DNA of 64,000 bases. It comes from Lacrimispora amygdalina (lineage in GTDB: Bacteria; Bacillota; Clostridia; Lachnospirales; Lachnospiraceae). Within the stretch, counting starts at the first letter, position 1. Each line of letters opens with the position of its first letter. A program made the translations under genes and the position numbers. Shown in pieces: positions 52,500 to 62,793 of the stretch. The notes below the pieces were generated by a model that saw only the letters and a program-made list of their open reading frames with translations, had not been told where the DNA came from and did not search any database. The stretch is taken from NCBI RefSeq assembly GCF_003432035.1, contig NZ_QOHO01000025.1, positions 1 through 64,000 on the forward strand, written 5' to 3'.

Positions 52500-52526
52500 G
52501 ATGTTTTTATATTTTTCATTTTACCC

Positions 52527-52563
52527 TTGCATTTTTCCCGGTTTTGTTGTATATTTATGTAAG
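52527..52563 (+). promoter_or_regulatory. argG promoter with ARG-box-like word
   Basis: TTGCAT (52527-52532), 17 bp, TATATT (52550-52555). The same -35 as the divergent argC promoter. The word TTGTATATTTATGTAAG (52547-52563) covers the -10. Confidence 0.7.
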
Positions 52564-52606
52564 TTCAAAAAGAAAATATACAAAAACCATTGAGGAGGAA
52601 TCATAT

Positions 52607-53824
52607 ATGAAAGAAAAAGTAATTTTAGCCTATTCCGGCGGACTTGACACCACTGCCATTATTCCATGGTTAAAGGAAAATTTTGATTATGAAGTAGTCT
52701 GCTGCTGCATCGACTGCGGACAGGGCAACGAGCTTGATGGTCTGGAGGAGAGAGCCAAATTATCCGGAGCTTCCAAATTATATATAGAAGATCTGGTAGA
52801 TGACTTCTGTGACAACTACATCATCCCCTGTGTACAGGCCAATGCAGTTTATGAGAATAAGTATCTTCTGGGCACTTCCATGGCTCGTCCGGCCATTGCA
52901 AAAAGACTGGTTGAAATTGCAAGGAAGGAAGGCGCTACTGCCATCTGCCACGGAGCAACCGGGAAGGGCAACGACCAGATCCGTTTCGAACTTGGCATCA
53001 AGGCTCTTGCTCCTGATTTAAAGATTATCGCACCATGGCGTATGACCGATGTATGGACCATGCAGTCCCGCGAAGATGAGATCGAATACTGTAAACAGCA
53101 CGGAATCGACCTTCCGTTCTCAGCAGACAACAGCTACAGCCGTGACCGTAACTTATGGCACATCAGCCATGAAGGCTTAGAGCTGGAAGATCCGGCTAAT
53201 GAACCAAATTATGATCACCTTCTGGTCCTTGGCGTTTCTCCTGAAAAGGCTCCTGATGAAGGGGAATACGTGACCATGACCTTTGAAAAAGGCATTCCTG
53301 TCAGCGTAAACGGCGAAACCATGAAGGTTTCCGATATTATAACAAAATTAAATGAGCTGGGCGGAAAGCACGGCATCGGTATTGTGGATATCGTGGAGAA
53401 CCGTGTAGTAGGCATGAAATCCAGAGGAGTTTATGAAACTCCCGGCGGAACCATTCTCTTGGAAGCACATCAGCAGCTGGAAGAGCTGGTTTTAGACCGA
53501 GCTACCATGGAAGTGAAAAAAGATATGGGTAATAAATTTGCACAGATCGTATACGAAGGAAAATGGTTCACACCGCTTCGCGAGGCAGTTCAGGCATTTG
53601 TTACTTCCACACAGGAATATGTCACAGGAGAAGTGAAATTCAAACTTTATAAAGGTAACATCATCAAAGCAGGAACCTCTTCTCCTTACTCCTTATACAG
53701 CGAATCTCTTGCTTCCTTTACCACCGGTGATCTCTATGATCATCACGATGCAGACGGCTTCATCACTCTGTTCGGTCTTCCGTTAAAGGTTCGTGCAATG
53801 AAGATGCAGGAACTAAAAAAATAA
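52607..53824 (+). CDS. argG: Argininosuccinate synthase
   Basis: 405 residues from ATG at 52607, eight bases after GAGGAGG. VILAYSGGLDTTAIIPWLKE is the ATP-binding PP-motif, HGATGKGNDQIRFELG and SYSRDRNLWHISHEGLELED bind citrulline and aspartate. It joins citrulline and aspartate. argH and argF are not in the window. Divergent from argC. Confidence 0.96.
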   Translation: MKEKVILAYSGGLDTTAIIPWLKENFDYEVVCCCIDCGQGNELDGLEERAKLSGASKLYIEDLVDDFCDNYIIPCVQANAVYENKYLLGTSMARPAIAKRLVEIARKEGATAICHGATGKGNDQIRFELGIKALAPDLKIIAPWRMTDVWTMQSREDEIEYCKQHGIDLPFSADNSYSRDRNLWHISHEGLELEDPANEPNYDHLLVLGVSPEKAPDEGEYVTMTFEKGIPVSVNGETMKVSDIITKLNELGGKHGIGIVDIVENRVVGMKSRGVYETPGGTILLEAHQQLEELVLDRATMEVKKDMGNKFAQIVYEGKWFTPLREAVQAFVTSTQEYVTGEVKFKLYKGNIIKAGTSSPYSLYSESLASFTTGDLYDHHDADGFITLFGLPLKVRAMKMQELKK

Positions 53825-53841
53825 TCATTTCTAAATAATAA

Positions 53842-53886
53842 CAGGAATTGTGGCTGACATCTAATTCAGCCCAATTCCTGTTTTTC
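53842..53886 (+). terminator. Terminator of argG
   Basis: ACAGGAATTGtgGCTG pairs with CAGCccAATTCCTGT, followed by TTTTTCTC. Confidence 0.9.
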
Positions 53887-53981
53887 TCTCTGAATAGCAG
53901 ATCATTATTCACAATAACCGGACTCAAAAAGATGGAAAAATCCCACATAATGTTTAATCTTTTTTTTCTTGTCCATGACAA

Positions 53982-54010
53982 TTGACAGCCAGATACTCTT
54001 GATTTATAAT
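53982..54010 (+). promoter_or_regulatory. Promoter of the chemoreceptor gene
   Basis: TTGACA (53982-53987), 17 bp, TATAAT (54005-54010): a full-consensus sigma-A promoter, 71 bp before the ATG. Confidence 0.8.
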
Positions 54011-54081
54011 TGCTCTGATTACATAAGATAAAATTTTGACAAAAGAAGAAAAAGAATAAAACCAGATCAGGAGAAAAACAC

Positions 54082-56190
54082 ATGTCGCAGGAAAAACACT
54101 TGCCCACACCAGGCAGTAAGAAGCCGATAGGAAAAAACATGGGCAAAAATTCTATCAAACGCAAGCTTCAAATCAGTATCGCAGCATTGTCAACCATTAT
54201 CACATTACTTTTCGGCACCGTCAATTCCATTATCGTCTATCGGGATGCAAGGAACAACATGCAGCTTAGAATCCAGGAAAACACCAACGCATACAACCAT
54301 TCGGTAGAAAACGCTATTCTCATTTTTAAGACTAAAATTGAATCAATTTCAAAGGACAGCAGAATCAGAACCTCCACAGGCGCATCGGAACAGCTTAAGA
54401 AAGACTTAGCCCAGCTGGCAAAGGAATATGGATTTGATTCCATAGTCGTCAGCGATCCCAAGGGAATGACTTCCGACGGAACAGATATCAAAGAAAGGGA
54501 ATACTTTCAGAAATCCACAAACGGGGAAACCTACATCTCCTCTCCCCTTTTAAGCAAAGCAACCGGTCAGATGCTTATGATTCTTTCAGCCCCGGTTAAT
54601 GGGGACGGAAGCAAGGGCATCGTATTTGCACGACTCTCCTGTGATTCCTTCAGCAAGATGATTAATGACATTTCCCTTGGAAAATCAGGTTACGGATTCA
54701 TCGTGGATAAAACAGGAACCGTTGTTGCACATAAAGATCAGGATAATGTAAACCAGCAGTTAAATTACATAGAAACTGCCAAAACAGATTCATCCTTTTC
54801 TGACGCTGCAAAGATGGTGCAGAACATGATAGCCGGTAAGCCCGGTATCGAATCGATTCATCATAAAGGAAGTCAGCTTACCGTAGGTTATGCCCCCATT
54901 CCTAATACAGACGGCTGGTCCATCGGTGTGGCGGCAAAAACCTCCGAACTCATGGAAGGTTTCTACATCTCAATCTTCATTATGATACTTTTTATAGTTG
55001 TATTTTTGATCATCGCTTTGATTTGCGCAATCAGGATTGCCTCTCCTATTGTTAATCCGGTCATTAAAATGGTGGACAGACTGGAGCTTCTTTCTCAGGG
55101 TGATCTTCATTCCGAGGTCCCGGAATATGTGAGCGACGATGAGATCGGCACTCTGTCCGCTTCTTTAAAATATACCGTTTCTTCTCTCCGCTCCATTATT
55201 AATGATACCACAACTGTTTTAGACGGCGTAGAGAAAGGGAACTATACCCTGACCATTGAATCGGATTACAAGGCGGATTTTATCCGTCTTAAAACCTCCA
55301 TCAATGGAATCATTACCAATTTAAATACCATTTTCGGAAATTTCCGAGACTCCATTAATCAGATTTCAAACGGAGCGGATCAGATTTCCTCCGGAGCCCA
55401 GCTTTTAGCTTCCGGTACAACCGAACAGGCGGCTACTGTGGAAGAGTTAAATGCATCCATTTCCAATGTGGCTCATCATGCGGAAGAAAATGTGGTTACC
55501 GTTTCAACAGTAAATGAATATGTAAAACAGACCGGAATAGAGCTTACAAAAGGAAATTCCTATATACAGAATTTAAACCAGGCCATGAATGAGATAGGAG
55601 AAGCTTCAAAGAAAATCACAAATATCACCAAAGTGATTGAAGATATTGCATTCCAGACCAACATTCTGGCACTGAATGCCGCTATTGAAGCAGCAAGGGC
55701 CGGAGAGGCAGGAAAAGGCTTCGCTGTTGTTGCAGATGAAGTACGCAATCTGGCTGTTAAGGTATCGGAAGCAGCCGGAGAAACTTCTTCCCTGCTGGCT
55801 CACTCCTCTTCTCTCGTAGAAAACGGAGAAACTTTATCACAGGAAACAGTGGAAATACTGAAAGGTCTGGCTGATAAAGCTGACTTCCTTGGCGAATCCA
55901 TGGAAAAGATCCGCAGTGCGTCTGCAGAACAGGTAGATGCCATCCAGCAGATCAACACAGGCTTAACCCAGGTATCATCCGTAGTTCAGACCAATGCGGC
56001 AACTGCAGAGGAAAGCTCTGCATCCAGTGAAGAGTTAGCAGCCCAGGCACAGACCATGAAAGATGAAATCAGCTGGATTCAGCTGATGGATGACAAGGTT
56101 TCTGAAAAAAAGCAGATCAGTGAACCGGTATATGAAGCAGCAGAAGAAACAGAATTACCGGAAGCTCCGGTCATAACAGATAAATATTAA
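54082..56190 (+). CDS. Methyl-accepting chemotaxis protein with extracellular Cache domain
   Basis: 702 residues. TM1 ~30-52, extracellular dCache-type sensor ~55-285 ([40 protein letters not shown]), TM2 ~293-318, HAMP ~320-375, cytoplasmic signalling domain with the hairpin tip [25 protein letters not shown] lies eight bases before the start. dCache receptors often sense amino acids, but the ligand motif cannot be assigned here. Not next to che genes. Confidence 0.93.
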   Translation: MSQEKHLPTPGSKKPIGKNMGKNSIKRKLQISIAALSTIITLLFGTVNSIIVYRDARNNMQLRIQENTNAYNHSVENAILIFKTKIESISKDSRIRTSTGASEQLKKDLAQLAKEYGFDSIVVSDPKGMTSDGTDIKEREYFQKSTNGETYISSPLLSKATGQMLMILSAPVNGDGSKGIVFARLSCDSFSKMINDISLGKSGYGFIVDKTGTVVAHKDQDNVNQQLNYIETAKTDSSFSDAAKMVQNMIAGKPGIESIHHKGSQLTVGYAPIPNTDGWSIGVAAKTSELMEGFYISIFIMILFIVVFLIIALICAIRIASPIVNPVIKMVDRLELLSQGDLHSEVPEYVSDDEIGTLSASLKYTVSSLRSIINDTTTVLDGVEKGNYTLTIESDYKADFIRLKTSINGIITNLNTIFGNFRDSINQISNGADQISSGAQLLASGTTEQAATVEELNASISNVAHHAEENVVTVSTVNEYVKQTGIELTKGNSYIQNLNQAMNEIGEASKKITNITKVIEDIAFQTNILALNAAIEAARAGEAGKGFAVVADEVRNLAVKVSEAAGETSSLLAHSSSLVENGETLSQETVEILKGLADKADFLGESMEKIRSASAEQVDAIQQINTGLTQVSSVVQTNAATAEESSASSEELAAQAQTMKDEISWIQLMDDKVSEKKQISEPVYEAAEETELPEAPVITDKY

Positions 56191-56196
56191 TTATAA

Positions 56197-56226
56197 AAAT
56201 ACCGCCAGTTCCGGCGGTATTTTTTT
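56197..56226 (+). terminator. Terminator of the chemoreceptor gene
   Basis: ATACCGCC-AGTTCC-GGCGGTAT followed by TTTTTT, seven bases after the stop. Confidence 0.92.
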
Positions 56227-56249
56227 ATAAGTACACATATGGAGGATTT

Positions 56250-56375
56250 TTAAGACGGCAGATGGTAACAGCCGTAGCCTGCCTGATTGCCGGAATAACT
56301 GCATCCGGATAAGCATACCATCATGGCGGCTGACATTGTCATCTGTAACAGGATCTTTTTATTTCTTCTTTTCAT
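56250..56375 (-). CDS. Small lipoprotein, 41 residues
   Basis: ATG at 56375 with GGAGA eleven bases upstream. The text begins MKRRNKKILLQMTMSAAMMV and continues CLSGCSYSGNQAGYGCYHLPS. Basic start, hydrophobic stretch and lipobox LSGC (Cys25) give a mature peptide of only 17 residues. The gene is 42 bp beyond the stop of the larger lipoprotein gene upstream and may be co-transcribed. Function unknown; possibly an envelope stress or surface peptide. Confidence 0.6.
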   Translation of the reverse strand: MKRRNKKILLQMTMSAAMMVCLSGCSYSGNQAGYGCYHLPS

Positions 56376-56417
56376 GCTTATTTCTCCGTCTCCCTGGCAG
56401 TCATTTCTTTTCGCAGG

Positions 56418-57008
56418 TCAGATATCATTCTTTAATATATACAGTCCATAGGTATCCTGTGTTTCTGTATCATAGATAATGGACAGGTATACGTTGTTGT
56501 ACTTAAAATGGGCATCTCCGTTCTGGTCACTGACCGGATCTTTTAATACGTCTTTAAATCTGTCAATTTTTTCTCCCAGCTTTACACCAAGAATATCAAA
56601 CTGCGGATCCATGACCAAAATCTGCTCCGCTGTCCTGTAATTTGTATGATCAAACCATATGCGTATTCCGGCATTTTTAAATTCCAGACCTCCCTCATCG
56701 ATTTTCTCCGGCTCTTCACCCAGGGATTTCACCAACTCTTCTTTCGTAAGGCCGAGAAGCCCGATATAACGGTCTAACAAAGCCGGTTCTGTTTCTGTTT
56801 CTGTTTCTGTTTCTGTTTCTGTCACAGCTGCTGCCGAACTTTCTTTTGTAACATCATTCTGGCTTACCTGTACGGCAGTTGAAGCTTCAGTATTTTCGCC
56901 TGTCCTGTCCTTTTGCTGTAAGCTGCAACCGGTAACTTCCATCATACTTATAAGCAACAGTACAGTCAGTAACCTCCTGTTGTATTTTTTATCCATGATT
57001 CGTTTCAT
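56418..57008 (-). CDS. Lipoprotein with Thr-Glu repeat linker
   Basis: 196 residues from ATG at 57008 (AAGGAGG five bases before; an upstream in-frame ATG has none). Signal peptide with lipobox VTGC. A spacer follows, including TETETETETE encoded by five 6-bp repeats (56788-56822), so linker length may vary. The globular domain (~80-196, LLGLTKEELVKSLGEEPEKI, YNNVYLSIIYDTETQDTYGL) resembles small SmpA-like or DUF4309-type folds; I would not name it. Anchored on the outer membrane face. Confidence 0.7.
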   Translation of the reverse strand: MKRIMDKKYNRRLLTVLLLISMMEVTGCSLQQKDRTGENTEASTAVQVSQNDVTKESSAAAVTETETETETETEPALLDRYIGLLGLTKEELVKSLGEEPEKIDEGGLEFKNAGIRIWFDHTNYRTAEQILVMDPQFDILGVKLGEKIDRFKDVLKDPVSDQNGDAHFKYNNVYLSIIYDTETQDTYGLYILKNDI

Positions 57009-57107
57009 AACTATCCTCCTTGGAATTTTATTCAAGTATAACCCACTATGCCATAAAATTGTTTACAAAGACATTACAATTTCATGATTCTTTTCCAAAT
57101 AAATTAA

Positions 57108-57128
57108 GGAGCGTCCTATAAACGCTCC
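57108..57128 (-). terminator. Terminator of the GNAT gene
   Basis: GGAGCG/CGCTCC stem (57108-57113 with 57123-57128) followed by TTAATTTATTT on the minus strand. Confidence 0.55.
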
Positions 57129-57155
57129 CCATGTATTTCCTGTCTTCAATGATCT

Positions 57156-57641
57156 TTAATTATCACCGGCGTCTCCCAGTTCGTTCAGCCTCTCACCGGA
57201 TATGCGGTATACGGTCCATTCATCCATTGCCTCCGCTCCCATGGAACGGTAAAAGTCGATACTGGGCTGGTTCCAGTCCAGACACCACCACTCCAGCCTT
57301 CCACAGCCCCGTTCTCTGGCAATGGCTCCTAATTTCTTAAAGATTGCCTTTCCAATTCCCTTTCCTCTGTATTCAGGCTTTACAAATAAGTCTTCCAGAT
57401 AGATTCCGGCTCTGCCGAGAAATGTGGAGAAATTATGGAAAAATAATGCAAATCCTGCTTCTTTCCCATCTGTTATTGCAAAGATTACTTCTGCCTTTTT
57501 CTGCCCGAACAGCCAGTCTTTTAAAAGTTCTTCTGTGGCAACCACTTCATCAAGCATTTTCTCGTAATCTGCCAGTTCTTTAATAAATTCCAGAATTAAT
57601 GCTGTATCTGATTCCTGTGCATATCGAAACGTCAGTTCCAT
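57156..57641 (-). CDS. GNAT-family N-acetyltransferase (spermidine/diamine-type)
   Basis: 161 residues from ATG at 57641 (GAGGAGG five bases upstream; ATG at 57662 lies before that site). LTFRYAQESDTALILEFIKE, EDLFVKPEYRGKGIGKAIFK and LEWWCLDWNQPSIDFYRSMG are typical of the SAT/thialysine acetyltransferase branch. Substrate unproven. Monocistronic. Confidence 0.85.
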   Translation of the reverse strand: MELTFRYAQESDTALILEFIKELADYEKMLDEVVATEELLKDWLFGQKKAEVIFAITDGKEAGFALFFHNFSTFLGRAGIYLEDLFVKPEYRGKGIGKAIFKKLGAIARERGCGRLEWWCLDWNQPSIDFYRSMGAEAMDEWTVYRISGERLNELGDAGDN

Positions 57642-57686
57642 TTGCTTCCTCCTCGTGTGCATCTGTATTCATTCAGTATACCTTAT

Positions 57687-58577
57687 TTATTTTCTTTTTT
57701 CCAGAACATGCTTAATCCGGGGCATCATTTTTTTTGTATATAAATATCCGCTCTCCATGCATTCCTCCATATATTCAAAGGTCAAAAGCCCAGATCCTTT
57801 GGGAATCGGCGGCTTTAAAAGAAGAATTTCACCGCTGGAACGGCAGTCCTTTAACTCCCTGCTCATGATGGAAAAAGAATGGAACGAGATCTCCATAATG
57901 GAATGATCCTTTGGCATCTCATATGCTTCCCCGATATCAACTGCAATCACTCTTGATTCCCCTGTGGAAATAAGTAAATCCACCGGAAGGTTATTGGTCA
58001 CGCCTCCATCCACCAGTAAAAAACCATTGATCTGCCTTGGGCAGAATACAGCGGGAACGGAAGAGCTTGCCATCATAATATCGCATAAAAGTCCGTTTTT
58101 CTGCCACTTCACATTTTCTTCCCGAAGCGCAGATATGGGGACCTTTTCCTGAAAAAGGTTGGTAAAAACAACGGTGTTGCCGCTGTTTATATCAACAGCC
58201 GGTATCAGAAGCCCCTTCACGCAATCCTGTATCTCCAGCCCATCGGTTAAATCACAGAGAAAACGGGAAAGCCGGTTGCCCTTAATTAATCCCGTTAAAG
58301 ATGTATTTCTGTGAAGCAGTACCTGGGGCAGAAAGAGGATGACTCCAATTATATTGGGATCTATATAATTTTCTCCATGCTTTGCCAGCCAGCCCACTGT
58401 TTCTCTCAACTTACCAATCCCCATTCCGGTAGCGTAAAGTCCAGCCACAATACTTCCGGCACTGGCCCCAGCAATCCGGTCGGGTAAAAGACCGTTTTCT
58501 TCTAACGCCGAAAGAACACCTACATGAACTGCTCCTCTGGTTCCTCCTCCTGCTAATGCAAGCCCATAATCCGCCAT
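57687..58577 (-). CDS. Patatin-like phospholipase (RssA/YlbK type)
   Basis: 296 residues. Oxyanion loop GLALAGGGTRGAVHVGVLSA, nucleophile Ser in GASAGSIVAG, catalytic Asp in LVDGGVTNNLPV. No signal peptide: a cytoplasmic or membrane-bound lipid acyl hydrolase. GAGAAG-type ribosome site. Monocistronic. Confidence 0.9.
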   Translation of the reverse strand: MADYGLALAGGGTRGAVHVGVLSALEENGLLPDRIAGASAGSIVAGLYATGMGIGKLRETVGWLAKHGENYIDPNIIGVILFLPQVLLHRNTSLTGLIKGNRLSRFLCDLTDGLEIQDCVKGLLIPAVDINSGNTVVFTNLFQEKVPISALREENVKWQKNGLLCDIMMASSSVPAVFCPRQINGFLLVDGGVTNNLPVDLLISTGESRVIAVDIGEAYEMPKDHSIMEISFHSFSIMSRELKDCRSSGEILLLKPPIPKGSGLLTFEYMEECMESGYLYTKKMMPRIKHVLEKRK

Positions 58578-58673
58578 GTTTTTCTTCTCCTTGCCTGGAA
58601 GAAACGTTTCAGGAAAATGTATGCTTTTTCCACTTCATTTATGACCTGGAGAGGAGTACAAAAAAACAGCGAA

Positions 58674-58717
58674 AAGCCGGAAAGCATATGGGATATAATC
58701 CTTCCGCTTTCCGGCTT
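58674..58717 (-). terminator. Terminator of the nifS-nifU-mnmA-amidase operon
   Basis: A perfect 12-bp stem (58674-58685 with 58706-58717, AAGCCGGAAAGC) is followed by TTCGCTGTTTTTTT on the minus strand. Confidence 0.85.
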
Positions 58718-58753
58718 AACATCTGTAATCTGATTCATTTTAAAAGATGGATA

Positions 58754-59869
58754 TCAGTTGCCGCCTGCATAATAGGCATCTATCCCATCTGCGATCCCTT
58801 TTGCAATCTTGTCCCGGTAATCATCCGTCGCCATCTTCTTATCTTCTTCTACATTACTCATAAAGCCCATCTCAACAATGGTTACTGGTATCTTGCACCA
58901 GTTAATTCCGCTCATGGAATCTGTCTCCTGTACGCCCCGGTTTTTAAATCCGGTCTGACTGCAGATTCCGTTTACCACTGTTTTTGACAGCGCTGAGCTT
59001 TTACCGTACAGGCTGCCGTTATAAGGATTCCTGGAAGTCTGGCACATCGTCAATGCTCCGGCTATGGAACTGTCATTTAAGGAATTGGCATGAACTCTAA
59101 TGAAAATATCTGCTCCGCTTTCATTGGCCATTCCGGCACGCTCTGCATTGCTGATATTCACATCATCGGTCTCACGGATCATATAAACCCGGTATCCTCT
59201 GTTAAGCAGTTCCTGCTTTAATTTAAGGGAGACTGCCAGAGTCAGCTTGTACTCCGGTATTCCGGTTGCAGTTCCCTGGGTTCCTGATGCTACCTTTGGT
59301 TTCATCTGGGATGAACCCGGACCAATGGGTTCTTTCTGAGAATTCCCCTTTGCCTGATGTCCCGGATCAATGGCAATCAGCCGTCCGTTTCCGCTTCCGG
59401 ATATGGAAGGGGTCTGTGCTTGATCAGCCGGTTTGTCCGTGGATAAATAGCGGGAAGACACATAGCATTCTTTATTCTCATAGATGACACGGCTCCAGCT
59501 CTGGCTGTATCCGGTTCGTTTCAGTGCAGCCCCCTGATTAAGGGTAACAGCTATCTGGCCGGAGACAGATGGCTGTGTCCTCACATTCACCCCGCTGCCT
59601 GTCACATAGACTGTCTCGTCTGCTTTTTGAAACTCCGGAGCGGTCTCCGTTGTTACAGCGGCTTCGTGGGAGCTTTTCTCGGCCGTCTTTCCGTCTTCAT
59701 CCCCGATGGTTACAGGGTTACTCTGCGTTTCCCCGCTTATCTCCCCTTTTGCTTCCTCAACAGCAGGAGTCGGTATGGCTTCATACTTTTTTCCGCAGCC
59801 GGAAAGCAGTAACACACACAAAAGCAGGGCCGGGAATATCCATCTGATTGTTTTTTTGCTGAGTATCAC
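58754..59869 (-). CDS. N-acetylmuramoyl-L-alanine amidase lipoprotein with SH3 domain
   Basis: 371 residues. Signal peptide with lipobox LSGC, acidic linker, SH3_3 domain ~85-150 ([20 protein letters not shown]), then amidase_3 domain ~165-370 with Zn ligands in [13 protein letters not shown] (His), Glu near [18 protein letters not shown] (His), and the catalytic Glu in [12 protein letters not shown]. It cleaves peptidoglycan on the cell surface. It overlaps the mnmA stop by four bases, so it is translationally coupled to a tRNA enzyme, an unusual pairing. Confidence 0.92.
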   Translation of the reverse strand: MILSKKTIRWIFPALLLCVLLLSGCGKKYEAIPTPAVEEAKGEISGETQSNPVTIGDEDGKTAEKSSHEAAVTTETAPEFQKADETVYVTGSGVNVRTQPSVSGQIAVTLNQGAALKRTGYSQSWSRVIYENKECYVSSRYLSTDKPADQAQTPSISGSGNGRLIAIDPGHQAKGNSQKEPIGPGSSQMKPKVASGTQGTATGIPEYKLTLAVSLKLKQELLNRGYRVYMIRETDDVNISNAERAGMANESGADIFIRVHANSLNDSSIAGALTMCQTSRNPYNGSLYGKSSALSKTVVNGICSQTGFKNRGVQETDSMSGINWCKIPVTIVEMGFMSNVEEDKKMATDDYRDKIAKGIADGIDAYYAGGN

Positions 59870-60945
59870 AGTATGGTTCCTCCTCCCACTACATACTCGC
59901 CCTGATAAAATACCACGGCCTGTCCGGGAGTAATCGCTCTCTGCGGCTCCTCAAACCTGCATTCTACCACGCCATCCTCCACTTCTTTTATGGTACAGGG
60001 GGCGCCCTTATGGCTGTAACGGATCTTTGCCATTACCTCCATCTCTTCTCCATGAAGACCATCAACCGCCATCCAGTTTAAATGTCCGGCGCGGAGAGTG
60101 TCAGAATAGACATCCTCTCCTTTTCCAATGACCACTTCGTTTGTCTCAGGGCGTATCTCCACCACAAAAACCGGATATCCAAGAGATAAGTTTAAGCCCT
60201 TTCTCTGTCCGACGGTGTAGTGAGTAATTCCTTTGTGACGTCCGATCATCTGGCCATCCAAATCCACAAAATCACCTTCCGGCGCTCTCTCCCCTGCGCT
60301 CTCTTCAATAAATCCGGCATAATCATGATCCGGTATAAAACAGATCTCCTGGCTGTCCGGTTTGTGAGCTACGTTAAGATTGATCCGGTCAGCAATCTCC
60401 CTGATCTGATCTTTGGAATAAGCTCCTACCGGCATCAGGGTACGTGACAGCTGATCCTGGGTTAAGTTATAAAGTGCATATGTCTGGTCTTTCGCAGCAG
60501 TTACAGACTTTTTAAGGGCATATCTGCCGTTTGGAAGCCTGTCAATCTGTGCGTAATGACCTGTGGCAATATAATCGGCTCCAATATCCAGGCTCCGCTT
60601 TAAAAGAGATTCCCACTTGACATAGCGGTTGCAGGCGATACAGGGGTTGGGAGTCCGTCCTCTCTGGTATTCCTCTACAAAGTAATCGATGACCTGTGAT
60701 TTGAACTCTTCTTTAAAATTCATAACATAATAAGGAATTCCAAGATCCCAGGCAACTCTTCTGGCATCGTCTACGGCACTGAGGCCGCAGCATCCTCCGT
60801 TCTCTTCCTGAGTCACGTTATCCTCGTCCTGCCAGATCTGCATAGTTACGCCGATTACGTCATAGCCCTGTTCCTTTAACAGCCAGGCTGCAACGGATGA
60901 ATCCACGCCTCCTGACATTCCTACTACTACTTTCGCTTTACTCAT
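59866..60945 (-). CDS. mnmA: tRNA-specific 2-thiouridylase MnmA
   Basis: 359 residues. ATP loop [20 protein letters not shown], catalytic Cys in [15 protein letters not shown] and CFIPD ([15 protein letters not shown]), DQTYALYNL. It thiolates U34 of Glu, Gln and Lys tRNAs with sulfur from the cysteine desulfurase encoded two genes upstream, which explains the operon. Confidence 0.95.
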   Translation of the reverse strand: MSKAKVVVGMSGGVDSSVAAWLLKEQGYDVIGVTMQIWQDEDNVTQEENGGCCGLSAVDDARRVAWDLGIPYYVMNFKEEFKSQVIDYFVEEYQRGRTPNPCIACNRYVKWESLLKRSLDIGADYIATGHYAQIDRLPNGRYALKKSVTAAKDQTYALYNLTQDQLSRTLMPVGAYSKDQIREIADRINLNVAHKPDSQEICFIPDHDYAGFIEESAGERAPEGDFVDLDGQMIGRHKGITHYTVGQRKGLNLSLGYPVFVVEIRPETNEVVIGKGEDVYSDTLRAGHLNWMAVDGLHGEEMEVMAKIRYSHKGAPCTIKEVEDGVVECRFEEPQRAITPGQAVVFYQGEYVVGGGTIL

Positions 60946-60960
60946 AGTATTCCATTTCCA

Positions 60961-61398
60961 TTAATATTCTTCTTCTACTTCTTCCTCGCCGATATCAGAC
61001 TTTGGCTTCTTTAAGCCTTCAATCTCAATGCCATGCTTGGTTGCATAATCCCATAAAGCAGCATGGATTGCCTCTTCGGCCAGTAAGGAGCAGTGGACTT
61101 TTACAGGGGGCAGCCCGTCAAGTGCCTCACATACGGCCTTGTTGGTTACCTCCATGGCTTCCCGAACTGATTTACCTTTTACCATCTCTGTTGCCATGCT
61201 GCTGGTAGCTACCGCCGCACCACATCCAAAGGTCTTAAACTTTACATCCTGAATAATCTGGTTCTCATCAATGTCCAGATAGATTCTCATAATATCGCCG
61301 CATTTTGCATTACCAACAGTCCCCATGCCGCTGGCGTTCTCTATTTCACCCACATTTCTGGGATGCTCAAAATGATCCATTACTTTTTCTGTATACAT
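60961..61398 (-). CDS. nifU: NifU/IscU-type iron-sulfur scaffold
   Basis: 145 residues. The three cluster Cys are in GNAKCGDIM, KTFGCGAAVA and KVHCSLLAEEAI; the Asp next to the first is kept. It builds [2Fe-2S] or [4Fe-4S] clusters with sulfur from the desulfurase encoded just upstream. An acidic tail (IGEEEVEEEY) ends it. Confidence 0.93.
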   Translation of the reverse strand: MYTEKVMDHFEHPRNVGEIENASGMGTVGNAKCGDIMRIYLDIDENQIIQDVKFKTFGCGAAVATSSMATEMVKGKSVREAMEVTNKAVCEALDGLPPVKVHCSLLAEEAIHAALWDYATKHGIEIEGLKKPKSDIGEEEVEEEY

Positions 61399-61439
61399 AT
61401 TCTATATTCTCCACTTTCTGGTAATTCATCTACCCTGTA

Positions 61440-62624
61440 CTAGTTCCCCTGGTGCTTGATATAATCCTCATAAAGAGGAGACATGCTGCGAAGCTTCGCC
61501 ACGATCTCCTTGATGGCTTCCACAACGTAATCCATCTCTTCCCTGGTATTTTCCTCGTCAAGAGTCAGGCGAAGAGAACCGTGGGCGATCTCATGGGGGA
61601 GGCCGATTGCCAGCAGCACATGGGACGGATCCAGGGAACCTGACGTACATGCAGAACCGCTGGATCCGCAGATTCCTTTCATATCCAGCATAATCAGTAA
61701 GGATTCTCCTTCAATAAACTGAAAGGCAAAATTTACATTATTGGAAAGGCGGCTCTTTCTGCTGCCGTTAATTCTGGTGTATGGAACCTCTTTCCTAACA
61801 CGTTCCATCAAATATTCACGAAGCTCTGTCTCTTTGCGGGTTCTTTCTTCCATTCCTGCCACTGCAAGTTCCACCGCTTTACCGAAACCTACGATTCCGG
61901 TTACATTCTCTGTTCCTGCACGGCGCTTTCTCTCCTGGCCGCCTCCATGAATAAAGGAACGGGACTTCACTCCTGTTCTGATATATAAAAATCCGATTCC
62001 CTTTGGTCCGTTAATCTTATGACCGCTGGCGCTTAACATATCAATGTGGTATTCATCTACATTGATGGGCACATGACCGAATGCCTGAACTGCATCGGTA
62101 TGGAATAAGATCTTATGCTCCTTTGCAATCTCACCAATTTCCTTAATGGGTTCAATGGTGCCGATCTCGTTATTGGCAAACATGACAGAAATGAGGATGG
62201 TGTCAGGACGAATGGCTTTTTTCAGCTCGTCTAACTTTATGGAACCATTCTCATCTACATTCAGATAAGTGATATCAAAACCGCGTTTCTCTAAATACTC
62301 ACAGGTATGGAGCACGGCATGATGTTCGATTTTACTGGTAATGATGTGTTTTCCTTTTTCTGCATAGGCTTCTGCTGTTGCAATGAGAGCCCAGTTGTCG
62401 GATTCAGAACCGCCGGCTGTAAAATAAATCTCGTTTGCCTTGGCTCCAAGAGAATTCGCGATGATCTCTCTGGATTCCTGAACCGCTTTCTTTGAAATAC
62501 CGGAAAATTCGTATACGGAAGATGGATTACCATAATATTCCGTAAAGTAAGGCAGCATGGCTTCTACGACCTCTGGTCTGGTTTTGGTCGTCGCTGCGTT
62601 GTCTAAATAAATCAGTTGCTTCAT
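61440..62624 (-). CDS. nifS: Cysteine desulfurase (NifS/IscS)
   Basis: 394 residues, class V PLP fold. LDNAATTKTRPEVVEAMLPY at the start, PLP Lys in SASGHKINGPKG, sulfur-carrying Cys in SSGSACTSGSLDPSH. It donates sulfur to NifU and MnmA. Promoter at 62682-62709. First of a four-gene operon. No iscR-type regulator is visible. Confidence 0.94.
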   Translation of the reverse strand: MKQLIYLDNAATTKTRPEVVEAMLPYFTEYYGNPSSVYEFSGISKKAVQESREIIANSLGAKANEIYFTAGGSESDNWALIATAEAYAEKGKHIITSKIEHHAVLHTCEYLEKRGFDITYLNVDENGSIKLDELKKAIRPDTILISVMFANNEIGTIEPIKEIGEIAKEHKILFHTDAVQAFGHVPINVDEYHIDMLSASGHKINGPKGIGFLYIRTGVKSRSFIHGGGQERKRRAGTENVTGIVGFGKAVELAVAGMEERTRKETELREYLMERVRKEVPYTRINGSRKSRLSNNVNFAFQFIEGESLLIMLDMKGICGSSGSACTSGSLDPSHVLLAIGLPHEIAHGSLRLTLDEENTREEMDYVVEAIKEIVAKLRSMSPLYEDYIKHQGN

Positions 62625-62681
62625 ATTTGTTAGTTCCGCCTTTCTGTAGTTCTAAAGTTAAAAGCTTCATCTACATTTTCT

Positions 62682-62709
62682 ATTATACACACATTTCCTA
62701 GAAATTCAA
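62682..62709 (-). promoter_or_regulatory. Promoter of the nifS operon
   Basis: On the minus strand, TTGAAT (62704-62709), 16 bp, TATAAT (62682-62687), 58 bp before the ATG. Confidence 0.65.
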
Positions 62710-62793
62710 TAGGAATGATTCTCATTATGAATATGTCATGAAGAAAGAACAATTTCCATATATTTATAATAATTCTCTTTTTCAGGAGATTTC

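Noticed and set aside
58553-58738. Small minus-strand frame between patatin and amidase
   Set aside because: It spans the 12-bp terminator hairpin, so the reading is a by-product of the stem.
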